From Girardinichthys multiradiatus (lineage: Eukaryota > Chordata > Actinopteri > Cyprinodontiformes > Goodeidae): a stretch of DNA of 64,000 bases. Where the stretch lies: assembly GCF_021462225.1 (NCBI RefSeq), contig NC_061816.1, positions 8,147,390-8,211,389 of the forward strand, read 5' to 3'. How positions within the stretch are numbered: position 1 is the first letter of the stretch; each line of letters starts with the position of its first letter. Of the stretch, positions 32,661 through 44,745 are shown one piece after another. The notes below the pieces were generated by a model. The model was not told the DNA's origin, did not search any database, and worked only from the letters and a program-made list of their open reading frames with translations. Both the position numbers and the translations under genes were made by a program.

Positions 32661-34808
32661 ATGCTGCTTTCCTTTTAATGGAAAAAATGTTCCTTTAGAC
32701 AGGGAAGTGATGTGATATTTCACTGTAGATGCATGCATACACTAGGGAGTATGAAAAATAGTTCAAGCTATTTTTGCTCCTGGATTCAAGGGAACTTCTA
32801 CAAAGAAGCTGTTGAGTTACTTCATAGCCTGCTGGTAAAGCTTCAAAACATCCTCTTTCTTCCGTCCTGAAGCGATTTGTGGATGCTGTCCTCACAGCTG
32901 TTTTATATAATCTATGAATATGCATTTTATACATGTACATGTTCAATTTGCTTTCTTAAATATGAAGGGAAATGCATATACATTTTTGAAATTTTGCCAA
33001 TGTTAGACTGCAAAGTAAATAAGGCGGCTTATACATTGTTTGTATCGTCACGTAAAATTTGTAGTGTGGTATATTTTTGGGTTTTTAGTATTAGTATGTA
33101 CTATATTTTAATGTGGTTATATTAAAGCTGAAGCTGCTTTCATTGGAGAAATGTCAGAAATTTCAAAATGTCCAAAATCTGGTTTGAAAAGTAACAGAGT
33201 TGCATTTCAGGCTGCACTTGAAGAACAACAGATTTTTACCTAGCATCTCCTCCATGACCATAAAGAAATAAAATCGTCCTGTACTGTTAATGCATGGGGT
33301 GGTTACCAGAATAAAGTTGGACCAAGGTTTTAAGCGGTTACGATTTCAGAACAGTCCTTTTAACGAGATGCAGAATAAAAATGATTAATAGTAATAGTTG
33401 CTTTAACAGCAGTTTGAGTAATTGTTGTATGTTTAGGCTTTATTTTAAAACAATTAGATTGTATCATGCAATTTTCTATAAATACAGTAAAAGTATTGCA
33501 TTTTAAAGATTGAGACACAAGTATCCATGTAACAGCCTGACTACGTACACAGCGGACAACAGGATTCTGTTCTTTAGAACAAAAAACATAACTCTTTTCC
33601 GTGTAAAGTAGTGACATTTTTCTCTTAAAGTATTTCACTTTACGGAACCGAGCAGAACCGCTGTTCTGTCCATTTTCTTATAGTGACTGATTAACTTTCC
33701 TCAGTCTCTATGTCAGTGAATTGCCATCAGTTTAACATGCATCCCCAGTAAACCATAAATCACCTCATGTGCATTCTTGCAGCACTTCTTTGTAGCACCA
33801 GCAATGACTTTCATTTGGCCGTGTTTAAGTGGACCGCTGTCACTGGAGACACTGTTATAACTCAGACAATCCCAGTCAGGCAAGGTTTGACATAATTAAA
33901 CACTTTCCTACTTGTTTAGTGTATAAACCTAATAGCTGCATCCATTTCAGTAACATTAAATCTATATTTTTTTATCTTCTCATATTCTTTCTTTCCTCCA
34001 CTTCTTTTGTGGCATATCTCACTCAAACACAGTCAGTCTTATCAAGCCAGGCTGCAATTTATTGTACACCCTGCAGAGAAGCATTGGAGAGGTTACATTT
34101 TATCCTCAAAGATCGCACATTAGTGCACTAAGTGCTTTTTTTCCTACTTTTTACAGCCACTCACAGTCATCCAGGCTTGAGTTGTCTGCAGCCATATTAA
34201 TCGCTGTTTTGAAGTATTAATGTGGGGGTGGTCACTTGAGGGAGCTGCACCTCTGCAGCACTTCCACACTTTCAGGAAAGACTGTTCTTGTGTATTCTGA
34301 AGGGCTCATTTGTGCAGGATTCAGGATCATCAGGCGGACTTAAGTGATGTTTACAAACCCTTGTGATTTAGGTCGAGTTAATAATGTTCGCCTCATTTCT
34401 AAATCATGTGGTTCTGCCATGTCCTGGAGGTTTAAGGAACAAAGCTTTAGTCAGCGGCACAAGATAAACTCGATTCTCTTCTTGACCAGTTTAAATTCAG
34501 CAAACACATTATGTCTTGTTCTGCTCTTATCGATCAAGACGAGCAGCTGATTAGCTTAAAGGCATTAAAACAGCAATAGATGAACACCTTGTACCCTAAA
34601 AGTCTTTTTTATGTCACAAAATGTAACCATGTCCTTCTATCCAGGAAGCAAGCACATTATCTGAGACTGGTTGTGTGAGATATAACAGAGAGACAAGCTG
34701 ACCTTGATAAATGCAAAGTGGTTTCTATGAAAGCTTTATTTCAGCCCTGACATGAGGGCTGAAATGACATGAGCAAATCAGAGTAGTCTGTTAAAACTAA
34801 GGTCGAGA
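32661..34808. other. Non-coding stretch, no gene recognised
   Basis: More than 2 kb of AT-rich DNA. Short frames (for example 33829-34131, 100 codons) lack homology or domain features. No transposon ends recognised. Confidence 0.55.
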
Positions 34809-36290
34809 CTTAAAAGTATTCCCGTTTTGTCACATTACAGCCATAAACCTCTATGTATTTTAGTGGGATTTTATGCCCATCGTCATTTGTAACCATGCTG
34901 GGAATAAGACATGACCATCCACCTAAAGAAAAGCCCAGGTAAGGGGGTAGCCAAGAGGCCCATGGTAGCTCTCGATGAGCTGCAGAGATCCACAGCTCAG
35001 GTGGAAGAGTCTGATAAAAGGAAAACTATTAGAAGGGTAGCGCACACATCTGCCCGTCATGGAAGAATGGCAAGAGGGAAGCCTTAGTTCAAAGAAAGCC
35101 ACAAGAAGAGACAAAAACTGAACAATGTGCATCTCCCTGATCGCCACTGTGAAACATAGTGGTGGCAGCATGCGGCTGTGGGGGTGCTTTGCTGCAGCAG
35201 CAACAGAGAAACTGATCACAATTATTGAGAAGAGATGAGGAAATCATTGTCTTGTTATTTCCTTGTAAAAAAAAAAACGCGCCTCCTTTGGAAGGAAAGT
35301 AGACGCTACGGTTTGAGTCGATGCAACTTCTGGACTGTTGGGTGCAATTAAAGCTCAAAATAATAAAAAATGTTTTTGTTACATTTTTGCTGTCCAAATA
35401 TCATGCCAGACAAGGTAAACCAGTACATAATGAAGCAACTAGTCACCGATTGACAGTTAAATATAAAAATCGGTAAGAAAAGGGACCACAGCAGCAGGCA
35501 GTGACATTTAACCTGTATTTTTCATCTTACAGTTGGAAAATCAGCAGACAAAGGCTACGCCATATTATTGTTTAACTGGTCCACCATGACATCCAGTTAC
35601 CTGCAACTCACAAAACACTCGAAGTTGCTTTTACTCCAATTCAGACTCTAGGGTCTACTTTCTCCCCAAACGGGGTATTGACATTGTGCAAGGGCTAAAT
35701 ACCTGGATGTCTGAATCTAAGGCGGTAAATACAGGGTAATACTAGATAATAACCTGTTGGAAGATGTGCAAGACCTGAGGTTCACCTTCAAACAAAACAA
35801 TGACTCTAAACTTACAGCCAGAGCTACGACGGAACAATTTAGATCAAAACATATTCATTTGTTAGAATGGCCTAGTCAAAGTCCAGTTGTAAAATTTGTG
35901 ACAAGACTAGATAATGAAAGGTAACAGATGCTTTCCTTTCATTTTGACTGAGATTGAGCTCTCCTAGAAAGCAATGTGTAAAGATTTGAGCCTCTACATG
36001 TGAAAAGTTGGCAGAAAACATACCCCTAAGGACTTCCAGCTGTAACTGTGGCAGAAGGTGGTTCTACAAAGTATTGACTCAGGGGGACTGCTTATAAAAT
36101 TGTGCCACTATTTCCAGATTTGCAAAAAGATTTTTAGATTAACATGTATTGTGCTTCTTTACACTTCACAGTACATGACTGCTTTGTGTTGGTCTATAAT
36201 ATAAAATTCCTCTAAAACTGAGGTTTCTGGTTGTATGGTGAAAGAATGTAAGAACGTTCAAGGGGTGTGAATACATTGTGGAGGCAATTT
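34809..36290 (+). mobile_element. Long Tc1-like element with a foreign central segment
   Basis: The left end, ttttgtcacattacagccat (34825-34844), and the right end region, ttcaaggggtgtgaatac (36257-36274), match the inverted ends of a classic fish Tc1-like family. Internal words follow it in order: gtgaaacatagtggtggcag, gtgggggtgctttgctgcag, then after a gap ggcggtaaatacagggtaat, gaggttcaccttcaaac, gaatggcctagtcaaagtcc, ttctacaaagtattgactca and ttgtgttggtctataatata. Between about 35238 and 35720 some 480 bp do not belong to the family. No full transposase frame remains. Confidence 0.75.
35238..35720. other. Unidentified insert within the Tc1-like copy
   Basis: The Tc1 alignment breaks after gagaagagatgagg and resumes at about ggcggtaaatacagg. 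The inserted DNA contains an A-run (35266-35276) then cgcgcctcctttgg, and has no recognised ends or coding frame. No clear target duplication is visible at the borders. It may be a nested element of unknown type or the result of a rearrangement. Confidence 0.45.
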
Positions 36291-37035
36291 AATAACATAA
36301 ATGAATTTGGTGGGAATATATTTTGTTTTGGGAGTTATAACTTTAATACCATCACTGTGACATGCAACTCTGTATGTGTAGACAGACTTGTAGATGCTAT
36401 CTGAACAGAGTTATGCTTTGTGCGCTCTGTTTGAAAAGCTGCTCTCAGCTGGAGGACTGCATCAGATCTCGGTCTCCTGCTGGAGCTTTCTGACATTCAG
36501 TGTTTTTTGTGCTGCAGGAACAGCGTAACGAGGAGCCTGAACTGAATATCAGATGTTGAATCAACAACAAGAGAGGAAAAAATTATGATGTTTTCTTTCC
36601 CAGTTAGAGTACCCTCAGATTTCACCTTATAGTACCGGCGCCGCAAGGTTAAACTAGGCGGGGGCTTTGCAGGTGACATGGTGTGTCATTATAGTACTCT
36701 TTAACAACAATATATATAATTCAACACTTTTCCCGACTTAAAAGCATGTGAAGTCGCAATTTTCTGTGACTGCTTGAAACCAAAACACTCCCAACTCCTC
36801 CCTCCCACCGCGCCAGCAGCAGTAATCAGCCTCAGGACTTACAAGCTGAGCAGAGGAGGGCATTAAGAGAATAAGACCTGATTTCTAAGCTGATTCTGGA
36901 GTACGTTTTTTTACGTTGTGCTTCTCATTACAGATCATCACAGACGGGCTAAAATATATCCAGTCCTGTACAAGAATTGTTTTTAACTGAGTTGCATTGA
37001 GAAATATAAAATAAAGCAAACTAGCTGTAAGTTTA
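36291..37035. other. Non-coding stretch, no gene recognised
   Basis: AT-rich overall. The piece 36640-36680 is GC-rich (taccggcgccgcaaggtt) and lies in a 60-codon minus-strand frame beginning MSPAKPPPSLTLRRRYY, which matches nothing I recognise. A GC-richer piece with ccctcccaccgcgccagc lies near 36798. Confidence 0.45.
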
Positions 37036-37684
37036 AACTGAGTAAATGCAACCAGCTGTTTTTAAATGATGATTTTATTAAGAAGTAGTAGCAGTAGTTA
37101 CCCCTTGAACCTAATAACTAGCTGTTCAACCCTTGCAAAAACTGTCATCAAGCCTCTCTAAATGGAAGCGAGTTTTTTCTGGCCCATTCTTTTTTGCTGA
37201 AATGTCTTAATTTAACATGAAGAGCCTGTTTAAGGTCACAGCATTTCAGTCAGATTTAAGTTCAAACTTTGACTAGGCCACTCCAAAACCTTGATTTTGT
37301 TGATTCTGTTCCTTATTAGTGATGAGTTATATTATTTGCTTTGTATCATTGTCCTGTTGCTGAATTCATGATTCCATCAGTTACAGCAAGGCATCCTGAT
37401 CCAGAAGCAGCAAAGCAGGCCAGACCATCACACTCCCACCACCATGTTTTCCTGTTGGTTCTGAAATGCTGTGAGCTGTAAAACCAGATTTGTTTCAGCA
37501 GTCCACAGAATAGTTTTCCAAACATCCGGAGGATCATCAAGATGTTCTCTTCGGTCTGCAGTAGGTTTGGTCTCCCATGGAGGCTATTTTTGTTGAGTCT
37601 CTTTTCTTGTTAAATCATGAGCTCTTGCAGTGTAGCAAGAGAGGCTTTAGATGTTGCTCTAGGTTCTTGTTGGGCCTCCTGGTA
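37036..37684 (-). mobile_element. Tc1-like element relic
   Basis: In antisense order it follows the family of 19690-21357: ctgtttttaaatgatgattt, then gaacctaataactagctgtt, then actttgactaggccactcc, then ttgtatcattgtcctgttgc, then tgattccatcagttacagca, then gcagcaaagcaggccagacc, then atcacactcccaccaccatg, then gtccacagaatagttttcc, then aggatcatcaagatgttctc. The transposase blocks GGG(S)VMVW, DND(P)KHT and SQSPDLNP are therefore recognisable in reverse, but frames are destroyed. The right part stops in the DNA-binding region (ttgttgggcctcctgg). The terminus on that side is missing. Confidence 0.75.
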
Positions 37685-38040
37685 AAAAGTGGTTAAAAAA
37701 AAAGTCAAATAAAAGCTGAGCTTTGTGAGAATCACAGGCCAAGCTCTAATCTCCTTTCTTACAATTGTTCATTTAGCTGTTAATGCCAACTATTGGACTG
37801 GCATGGACATTCAGCATTTTTTGGAGCTTCCTCATTCCTTTAGTTGATGTTTTTTTAAAATAATTAAAAAATATGGCTTTGAAAGATATGCAGAGGAGCG
37901 TGGACAATCTTAAATGAATGTTATTAGGCTTGAATCAGTATTTTATGTTTTTAATTATTTCGTGTTTTTTTGAGTAGATTCCTGTCTGAATCATCTTTGT
38001 TCCAATGCTTAACCTTTTGCCTGCTGAAAGAACAGAGGCC
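37685..38040. other. Short non-coding stretch
   Basis: AT-rich spacer between the Tc1-like relic and the piggyBac-like element. Nothing recognised. Confidence 0.55.
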
Positions 38041-38044
38041 TTAA

Positions 38045-39569
38045 CCTCTTATAACCCAAGGCGTTTTTGTGAAGTTTGTGCTCAAAATTCCATGGCCAAA
38101 TGTAATTGAGTTTTTCTCAGCAATTACAAACTATTGAAATAAGCTTGTAGTCAAATCAAAGGCCACACTCTGGAGATTCAATCAGAAGTGGAAATATCGC
38201 AGTAGCAGCTATGGTTTCACAGATAATGAGGATGGCATACAGAAAAAAATTAAGATTTTTTTCGCTCGCCAGAATTTTTCCTGCATTGTACAGTATATAA
38301 ACCTTTTAGAAATATCATGAGAAAGGCCACAAACTTTAGAAAACCCTAGATCCACTTGTGGACATTACCTGTGCAAGGTTTCATGCATCTGAGGTAAACT
38401 AAAGCAAAGTTACAGAGGTTTTAGTAAAGACATACGAAGGTGTTTTTCCTTTTGGAAACCATATGACATATTTTGGCACAATTCGGCACCATCTGCAAAA
38501 GTGGAGATTTCTTGTGTTTTTACTTGAAAAATGTAACAAACTACTTTTTACTTGTCTAGGGCAGCCTGTTTTTGATTTTTTTAGTTTTTATTACCCACAT
38601 CTATTATTTTAATAATTTTCAATAGAACAAGAAAATGCTATGTTGAATCATACTGGAACAGGAAGCACCAGTGAAAAAAAAGAAAATCAATCTTCACAAT
38701 AAAATACGTAACAGCATCGCTAAAAATAAAATAACATCAATTTGTTTAACGGGGGGGTGGGTGTGTCGGGGCTAATTACAGATGCAAACATTTCAGTGCT
38801 ATCTTCCACTGTGTGGCTTACAAATCCATTTATTACGAGACATCACGAAGCACTAGTGTAAAAAGAAAATCAATCTTTAAACGTATTTCGCAATAAAACT
38901 AAAATGACATACCTTTCAAGCGGCGGAACTACATAAACCAGCTCATCATTGATCTTGCCGGGATAAATAAGCTCTGCGTCTTCAGATGAGGAATCCTCTG
39001 CACAGACTTCAGTACCGCAGTCCATTGTAATTAGGTCCAGAGCTTCAGCGACGGTGTAGAACTTTGTGCGGGAAGCCATTGTGTTTCAAAAACAAACACG
39101 CGAACCGCAACGCATAAACAGCCAGAGGTAGGAAGGTCCTGTGCGTAACAGCTGTAGTGACTGCGCCTTGCGCTACAGCGTACTCAGTGTTTACATAAAC
39201 AACCTACATTACGCACGCCAATTGGCCATATTTCACAAATGACCCCTCCTTTTCATCCTTAGAGCCACTAGAAAAAAGTTATCTCCACGTCTTTCACATA
39301 AATCCCACGAATCAAGAAGCAGATGCCGAGATGTCCGGTCAATCCATTTTGTAGAGTGCGTTTACTTCCTGCATTTTTCTGATTCAACTGCTTGTAGTTT
39401 TAACTGTTTGGTGTTCGTAGAAATAGTTTATATCAGCTTTTAGCCAAGAGTCTGATGTTTCAGAGGGTACGACACGTCTATGTTTAAGTAAGGCAAAGTG
39501 AAGCAATAAACATAGAAAAAAAAATAACCTGGAGCTTCCCTCGTTTCTGGGGGGGTGGGGCTTAAGAGG
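38045..39569 (-). mobile_element. piggyBac-like element, internally deleted, in TTAA
   Basis: The element starts cctcttataaccca and ends ggggcttaagagg, imperfect inverted ends. It is flanked on both sides by TTAA (38041-38044 and 39570-39573), the target piggyBac transposases duplicate. On the minus strand it opens with a GC-richer, CpG-retaining 5' region (39080-39380), then the first exon of a transposase-like protein. The remaining roughly 0.8 kb to the left end is AT-rich and has no catalytic-domain coding. It is about 1.5 kb against the 2.5 kb or more of autonomous elements, so it is a deletion derivative. Related full elements elsewhere in the genome are expected. Confidence 0.7.
38913..39079 (-). 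pseudogene. First exon of a piggyBac-type transposase remnant
   Basis: The minus-strand ATG at 39079 starts a frame reading MASRTKFYTVAEALDLI, followed by an acidic Ser-rich stretch (EDSSSEDAE) and VYVVPPLER. A short basic start with a '(Y/F)(T)xxEAL' helix and an acidic tract is typical of piggyBac-derived (PGBD-type) N termini. After codon 55 the sequence is AG|GTATGT, a textbook splice donor at 38912/38913, and the open frame then drifts into Leu-rich intron-like codons, stopping at 38870. No later exon with the DDD catalytic domain is found, so the gene is incomplete. Identification rests on composition and element context, not on a catalytic motif. Confidence 0.5.
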
Positions 39570-39573
39570 TTAA

Positions 39574-41235
39574 ACTACAACTTATTTGTAATACATCAGC
39601 TCGGGGTGAACAGTTTGAGAAGTAAGCCCTTCTTTTCACTGTAATAATAGCTGCAGATTGTAATTTTCCTGCCTGTACTATTAACTGTAACTAAAGATTG
39701 CCCGTTTTCACATTTCGGTACTTTGAGTCAATCATTCTTTGATACCCTGCTCAGAAAGTAAACACTCTAGAATCGGGTAGTCAAGCTTTCAGGATGGTTT
39801 GTGCTACCAGGGAGGAAACCGCTCACCATGTCCTAATCCCCATGCAGCTAAAGTATTGATTGAGCCCCCGGCTTGAGTGTTGTCCTGTCGTCTGCTTGTC
39901 TCTACTTAGAGACGTGGAAGGTCGGCTTCCACGGTGCCCGGCTTTGTGAGTCTGACTTTTTTTTTTTTTTTTTTGAGGAATGTGTTTGAGGAGAGAGAAG
40001 GAAACGGATCGAGTGGAGCAATTTCTGACAGCTGCTCTCTGAAAATGTTAAAAAAGAAAGAAAATCAACCCATGAAACAGACAAAAAGTGAGAGACGTGC
40101 GAGAGGGGGGTACGGAGGGAGTAATGAAGGGCAGGTTTCACCGGAGAAGGTTCTGGAAATTGGCTGGCCCTTTGGGGTCTGTGACATTTCTTTGAAAGTG
40201 CTTTGAGTAGCACTTTTCTTGGCATGCTACTCAGACCAATAGTCCGAATTAAAGGACCAAAGTGACTGAGCGGAATCAACTTTGTTTGCACCTAATTAGA
40301 CTCGAAAATGTCCCCATTTAGCAGCTCAGCAGAAATTAAACAACCTCGTCTAATAAGTTCAAATGCATATTTTAGTTTGTTTTCAGCAGTTATGCTTGCC
40401 TGCTTTAGAAGTTTGAAAACCTTTTTTATATTTGAGGTGCAACAGAATCAGAACTGGAAAGTCTTTAGCTTGGACACTAAAAAAATCAACATATTTCCTG
40501 GTCAATGAACTTACCAACTACTACCTGCTTTCCACTTTAGGGACATCTCTGAGGAACGAGTGCAGAACAATCACACAAATATTGATATTTCCTATTTTAG
40601 CTTCATACTTACCTTCATTTAAGCACACGATGATATAAATCCAGAGTACCTTAGCAGACAACAGGATCCCAAAGAGACTCCTGTTTCAGTCTGCTGAGTT
40701 TTCACCCTGTATTCATCATGCAACATGTTAAATTTAAAAGGATTTGCAGCAGGTTGATAAAACTGAGTTAGTGTGAGCTAGATTTTTATTTTGGCTCTGG
40801 AAGATGGGGACAGCAGCTAACAGTTACGAATCCACACATATGAAACTTCACTTGTTAGACGGCATCATTTCGTACCTGGAGTAAGCCGAGCATGAAACAA
40901 CCAAATGAAATAAACAATTCACAATGGGCAGTTATTTTTTTATCTGAACACCTTGGATCAAAATACACATAATGTGCATGGTTTGGTGGTTTTTGCATCA
41001 GTTGTTAACAATAAATCTGTGCAACTACCTGACATTTAAACAGGCAGCAATCTTTAACCCACTGATAACCAAAAGTACTGCATTTATTCAATATATTCAT
41101 CAAAATGTAAAACATTTAAGTGTTTTAATGGATGTTAAATAGCAGCACTTTTATATACAGTTTCTGTGTTATTTATGATCTGTCCCTGTGACATATATTA
41201 TGTGTGTATTGGTATAATTCACTGTGTGCTAATGC
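39574..41235. other. Non-coding stretch with hairpin and T18 run
   Basis: An 8-bp stem with 5-nt loop (cgtggaag gtcgg cttccacg) lies at 39913-39933, followed by an 18-T run at 39957-39974. Overlapping frames of 129 and 90 codons around 39902-40291 on opposite strands include the T-run (poly-Lys/Phe) and are taken as chance. The remainder is AT-rich without recognised repeats. Confidence 0.5.
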
Positions 41236-41279
41236 ATCATTTTGCCCACTAATTTCAGTTCTTTATTTTTAAATCCCAC

Positions 41280-41695
41280 AATGGTCTTGCTCCCATCTTA
41301 TCTTGCTGGACTGCTGAACCCTTATGCTCCCATCCTTCCCCTTATGTCAGCTGATCAGCTGCTCCTGAGCGTACCTCAGCCTAGAGGGAGCTGCCCTTTT
41401 GCGGCTGCAGCTCATAAAATGTGGAATGAAGTGAATTTGCACATCTGAAATGCTTCTGTCTGTTTCTGAAGATCTTCCTAAAATATGTCTGAGTGTTGAA
41501 ACCAACTGAGATGTTAATTTGACTTTTGTTATAGTTTTCTTAAAATATTTTTTGTAGTTTTAACCCTATTCTTTTTTTTTTTACTTTTTTACTTTTTTAC
41601 ATTTTTGTTTTTTTTTAAAAACTTTTTTTCATGGCTGGTCCTATTTGTGTTATAGTAAAGTACTTTATAAGTTAAACTGAATTGGATTGGATTGA
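41280..41695 (+). mobile_element. L2-like LINE 3' end
   Basis: The frame 41242-41448 contains LPSYLAGLLNPYAP, then SADQLLLSVPQPRG, then PFAAAAHKMWNEVNLHI. This is the conserved C terminus of fish LINE-2/Maui-type ORF2 proteins (the usual pattern is LLxPYxPxRxLRSxDQxLLxVPR ... G..AFAxAAPxLWNxLPxxIR). It is followed by an AT/T-rich 3' region and a tail of attgg units (41681-41695), typical for these elements. It is 5'-truncated and lacks the usual R and K positions, so it is an old dead copy. Confidence 0.7.
41571..41620. repeat. T-rich low-complexity tract
   Basis: Runs of T interrupted by single A, C or G (ttttttacttttttac repeated) lie in the 3' region of the L2-like fragment. This is simple sequence without further meaning. 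Confidence 0.8.
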
Positions 41696-43964
41696 CTAGG
41701 ACACTCAGTTAGTGCCTCTCTGTCTTTGCTGTCTAATTTCTCTTTTTCCACTTTTGCTGATCACTTTTTCATGTGGAGGTAAAGGTTCTGTTTATTAGAA
41801 CCCAGAATTGTTCAAAACAAATATTATGAAATAATAATCAGAAAATAAGGCCAACTCCACTGCTGTGTCAGCAGCTTAAAGCTTTTAGCATGCCGACGTA
41901 ATTGAATCTTCCTCAGCGTAGACAGGGTGTCTGCATAGTGTCATGTGGGGTTAAGTGTTGATATTGGTGTAACATTTTAAGGTACATTTTGTTGCAGTGG
42001 TAATAAAGTTTAGTACAATTATCCATGTGGCCCAGGCAGATATTCAATAGTGTTTTAAAATAATCAGAAGCTATAATTTGTCTTCTATTGGAGATATTTT
42101 TTAATTAATTTCCAGTTGGGTTTTATTTCTTCAAATACCTAAAATAAGTATGGATGATATTTTTTTATTTTTTTATTTTTTTGAGACAGATAAAGTTCTG
42201 TCCCTTTTTTGGTGCGAACATTTAAATATAAGGTGAAATTTTCAATTTAAGCAAAAATGTAAAACAATTTAACATTTTGCATCCTGTTATTTACGGTTCT
42301 TTGAGAAAGATCGGAAACGGCCAAAACTGGTATCAACAGATCAAAAATCTGAATGGGCTTTAAAACTGCAACTTTAATTATAGTTCTAGATAGGACTGAC
42401 ATGTTTAAAAATCAAGAAAATGGAGAATATTTGGGATTTTCTTTGTTTGAGAAAGGTAAAATTGGTCGATCTTACATTAGAGCTGTGTAGACCCTGTGCT
42501 CAACCCTTTAGGCTTGTCTTCAGGGCTCTCTCCAACCATCTAAGCCCTTCATACCCTGCAGCATTTCCTGCAGTCTCATCTAGAATATGTATCCCCCACA
42601 CCGGACTTGTCACCGCTCAGCATCGGGGCCTGTAGCAGTGAGTGAGGGCTGCTTTCAGGAGTGTTGTAAGTGCCAGTTTGAATTGGTCATTTGTTATATT
42701 GACTGCGCACTGAAGGCTTCCCATTGATTCGCCATCGATGTGTAGGTGAGCAGTAGATAAGGCAGCAGACGGGGGGAAGATAAGCGCCTGCCATTTTCCC
42801 TGACAGCTATGGACGCCTCAGAGGACAGCGCAAAGTCAGATGTCTGACAAAGTCACCCATGGAGCATGCAGTACACCACTAACACACACACACACCGACA
42901 CACACATGGTCAAAATCACTCAACATTTTCATGCTTAATCTGGTCTCTTGCCATTGAGCACTGCAAGGCTGCTATATTGAATTAGCCATCGTCTCTGTCA
43001 CATTAGAAGCCCTCTTCCTGACAGCACCATATCAATCAAGTGATTCATTCTTATTAGATTAAACTATGGGGGTGTCACGTCGTTAATGTGAAAAATAGGA
43101 CGTTAGAGCCTGAAAATGGAAAATCTATTTCAACAAAAGGCCAAGAGTCAGAGGAAGAATGTCAACTTTACTGATGGTAATGTTTGGAGTTTGAACTAAG
43201 GATATTAATATTGATTGAATGACACTATAATCTGCCTCCATGCATAGAAATTCAGATGTTGTGATTCTTGATGGGCACAATAAGGATTCTTTCAGCAACC
43301 TTGGACATTTTACGTCTGTAAATCAATCAGGAAATGGCCACATGTACAGAAAAAACCCGTTAGACTGTAGACACAAGTAAAAGGTGCTTAAGGCGGTCGG
43401 TTTTCTTTTTTGGCGTGGGGTTGTGTGCGGTGCTTCTGATTTACAAAGTACGTTTCCTCTCATTCTGAAGGATTCTTGAAAGACAAGCCGAGTTGATTAA
43501 AGCTGAGACGAGGGAGAACAGGAGGCTTTGCTTTTCAACAGAATGTTACAGAAGAACGCAAACTGTTCCCAGCCTAAAGTTTAGTGTAAATTACTATCAG
43601 ATGCTGAAGAAATCTGGAGTAAATATTATCAGTGTGACACTAATGTAAGCCTTTAGAGTTTATTTCTAAGTAGGACAAATTCCCTCCTCTTGTGTTTACT
43701 GTGGGCTTTTAAAAGTTTAAAATGTAATGGTTTGAGCATTTACTGCTAGAAAAGCTCTGTGACTGTGTCACTGACCTAAAACAACTAAATACATATTTAA
43801 AATACATTTATTCCCATTTATTTATTCCCTGTTTTGCACATTTAATTGCTAGCAGGTGTTTTGGGACTTCATTGCAGCTATATAATAAATCAGTGGCACT
43901 TTCTTCTATTTAATAAAACTCTTTTCAAAATTCATTCTTTCAAGAAGTTCACATTTAGACTCGC
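41696..43964. other. Non-coding stretch with a CA microsatellite
   Basis: AT-rich with T/A simple runs near 42160-42182 and a (CA)n tract at 42881-42906, interrupted once by cg. The piece 42650-42860 is GC-elevated (aaggcagcagacgggggg near 42760) and free of recognised repeats, a weak candidate for a conserved element. No coding frame recognised. Confidence 0.5.
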
Positions 43965-44745
43965 AGCTGCATCTCAATAATATGTAATATCACCCGAAAG
44001 TAAATTTATTTTAGTAGCTTGGTTCAAAAGTTTAATACATTGAAATTCATGACACGAAGAAAGCGACAATTCAAACATTAATTTCTGTTAATTTAGAGGA
44101 TTATGACTTACAACTGTAATTTTACAGTTGTCCAGCAGTCACTGACACCTTCTACATGCAGATAAGCCTCAAAAATGTATGCCAGAGAAGCATAAATTGT
44201 TCACAGACTGCTGTATAGAAGCATATTAGTGGAAAGTTGAGTGGAAGGAAAAAGTGTGGTTGGAAAACCTTTAGTGGATTGTGAAGCAAAGCATTTTTAA
44301 GAGTGGACTGCAGATAGTGTCAGTGTTTCAAGAAGTGTCTTACTAGAACTATGGAGAAAAGAACTGGACATTTGCTTAGCAGTCCAAACTTTTTAAAGAT
44401 AGAAGTAAATGTAAAATTTTACTTGGAAATCAGGTTTCTAGAGTCTAGAGGATGGGTGGAGATGAACAAAAAGTAGCTTAAAGTCTGGTATTGGATACCA
44501 CAGTCAATGGTGATTTGTGAAGCTCTGTCATCTGCTGGTGTTGGTCCGGTGTGTTTTATAAAGTCCAAAGTCCAATTTTCAAAACAGGAAGTTTTTCCTG
44601 TGCTGACTAGCTTTATGGAGATTCTGATTTAATTTTTCAGCAGAACTTGGTACCGGCCAACACTGTCAAAGGTACCAAAAGCTGTTCCAATGACCATGGT
44701 GGTTCTGTGCTTGATTGGCCAGCAAACGGGCTTCAGCCTAGTGAG
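43965..44745 (+). mobile_element. Tc1-like transposase relic (catctcaata family)
   Basis: The left tip gcagctgcatctcaataata (43966-43985) is the terminal sequence of a common vertebrate Tc1-like family. Inside, the order of words is transposase sense: gttcacagactgctgtatag (HTH region), then gtggaaggaaaaagtgtgg, then agaaaagaactggacatttg, then tcatctgctggtgttggtcc, then agctttatggagattctgat, then aatgaccatggtggttctgtgct and tgattggccagcaaac. These cover the DNA-binding and much of the catalytic region. Frames are interrupted many times and the right end is missing. Other pieces of this family lie at 19115-19205 and 61395-61960. Confidence 0.75.

Noticed and set aside
39913..39974. Hairpin followed by T18 as a small RNA gene with Pol III terminator
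   Set aside because: No A/B boxes or upstream Pol III elements seen, and the stem is only 8 bp. T-runs are common here.
39902..40291. 129-codon minus-strand frame with a poly-lysine run
   Set aside because: The lysines come from the T18 run, and the opposite strand carries an equally long frame. Likely chance.
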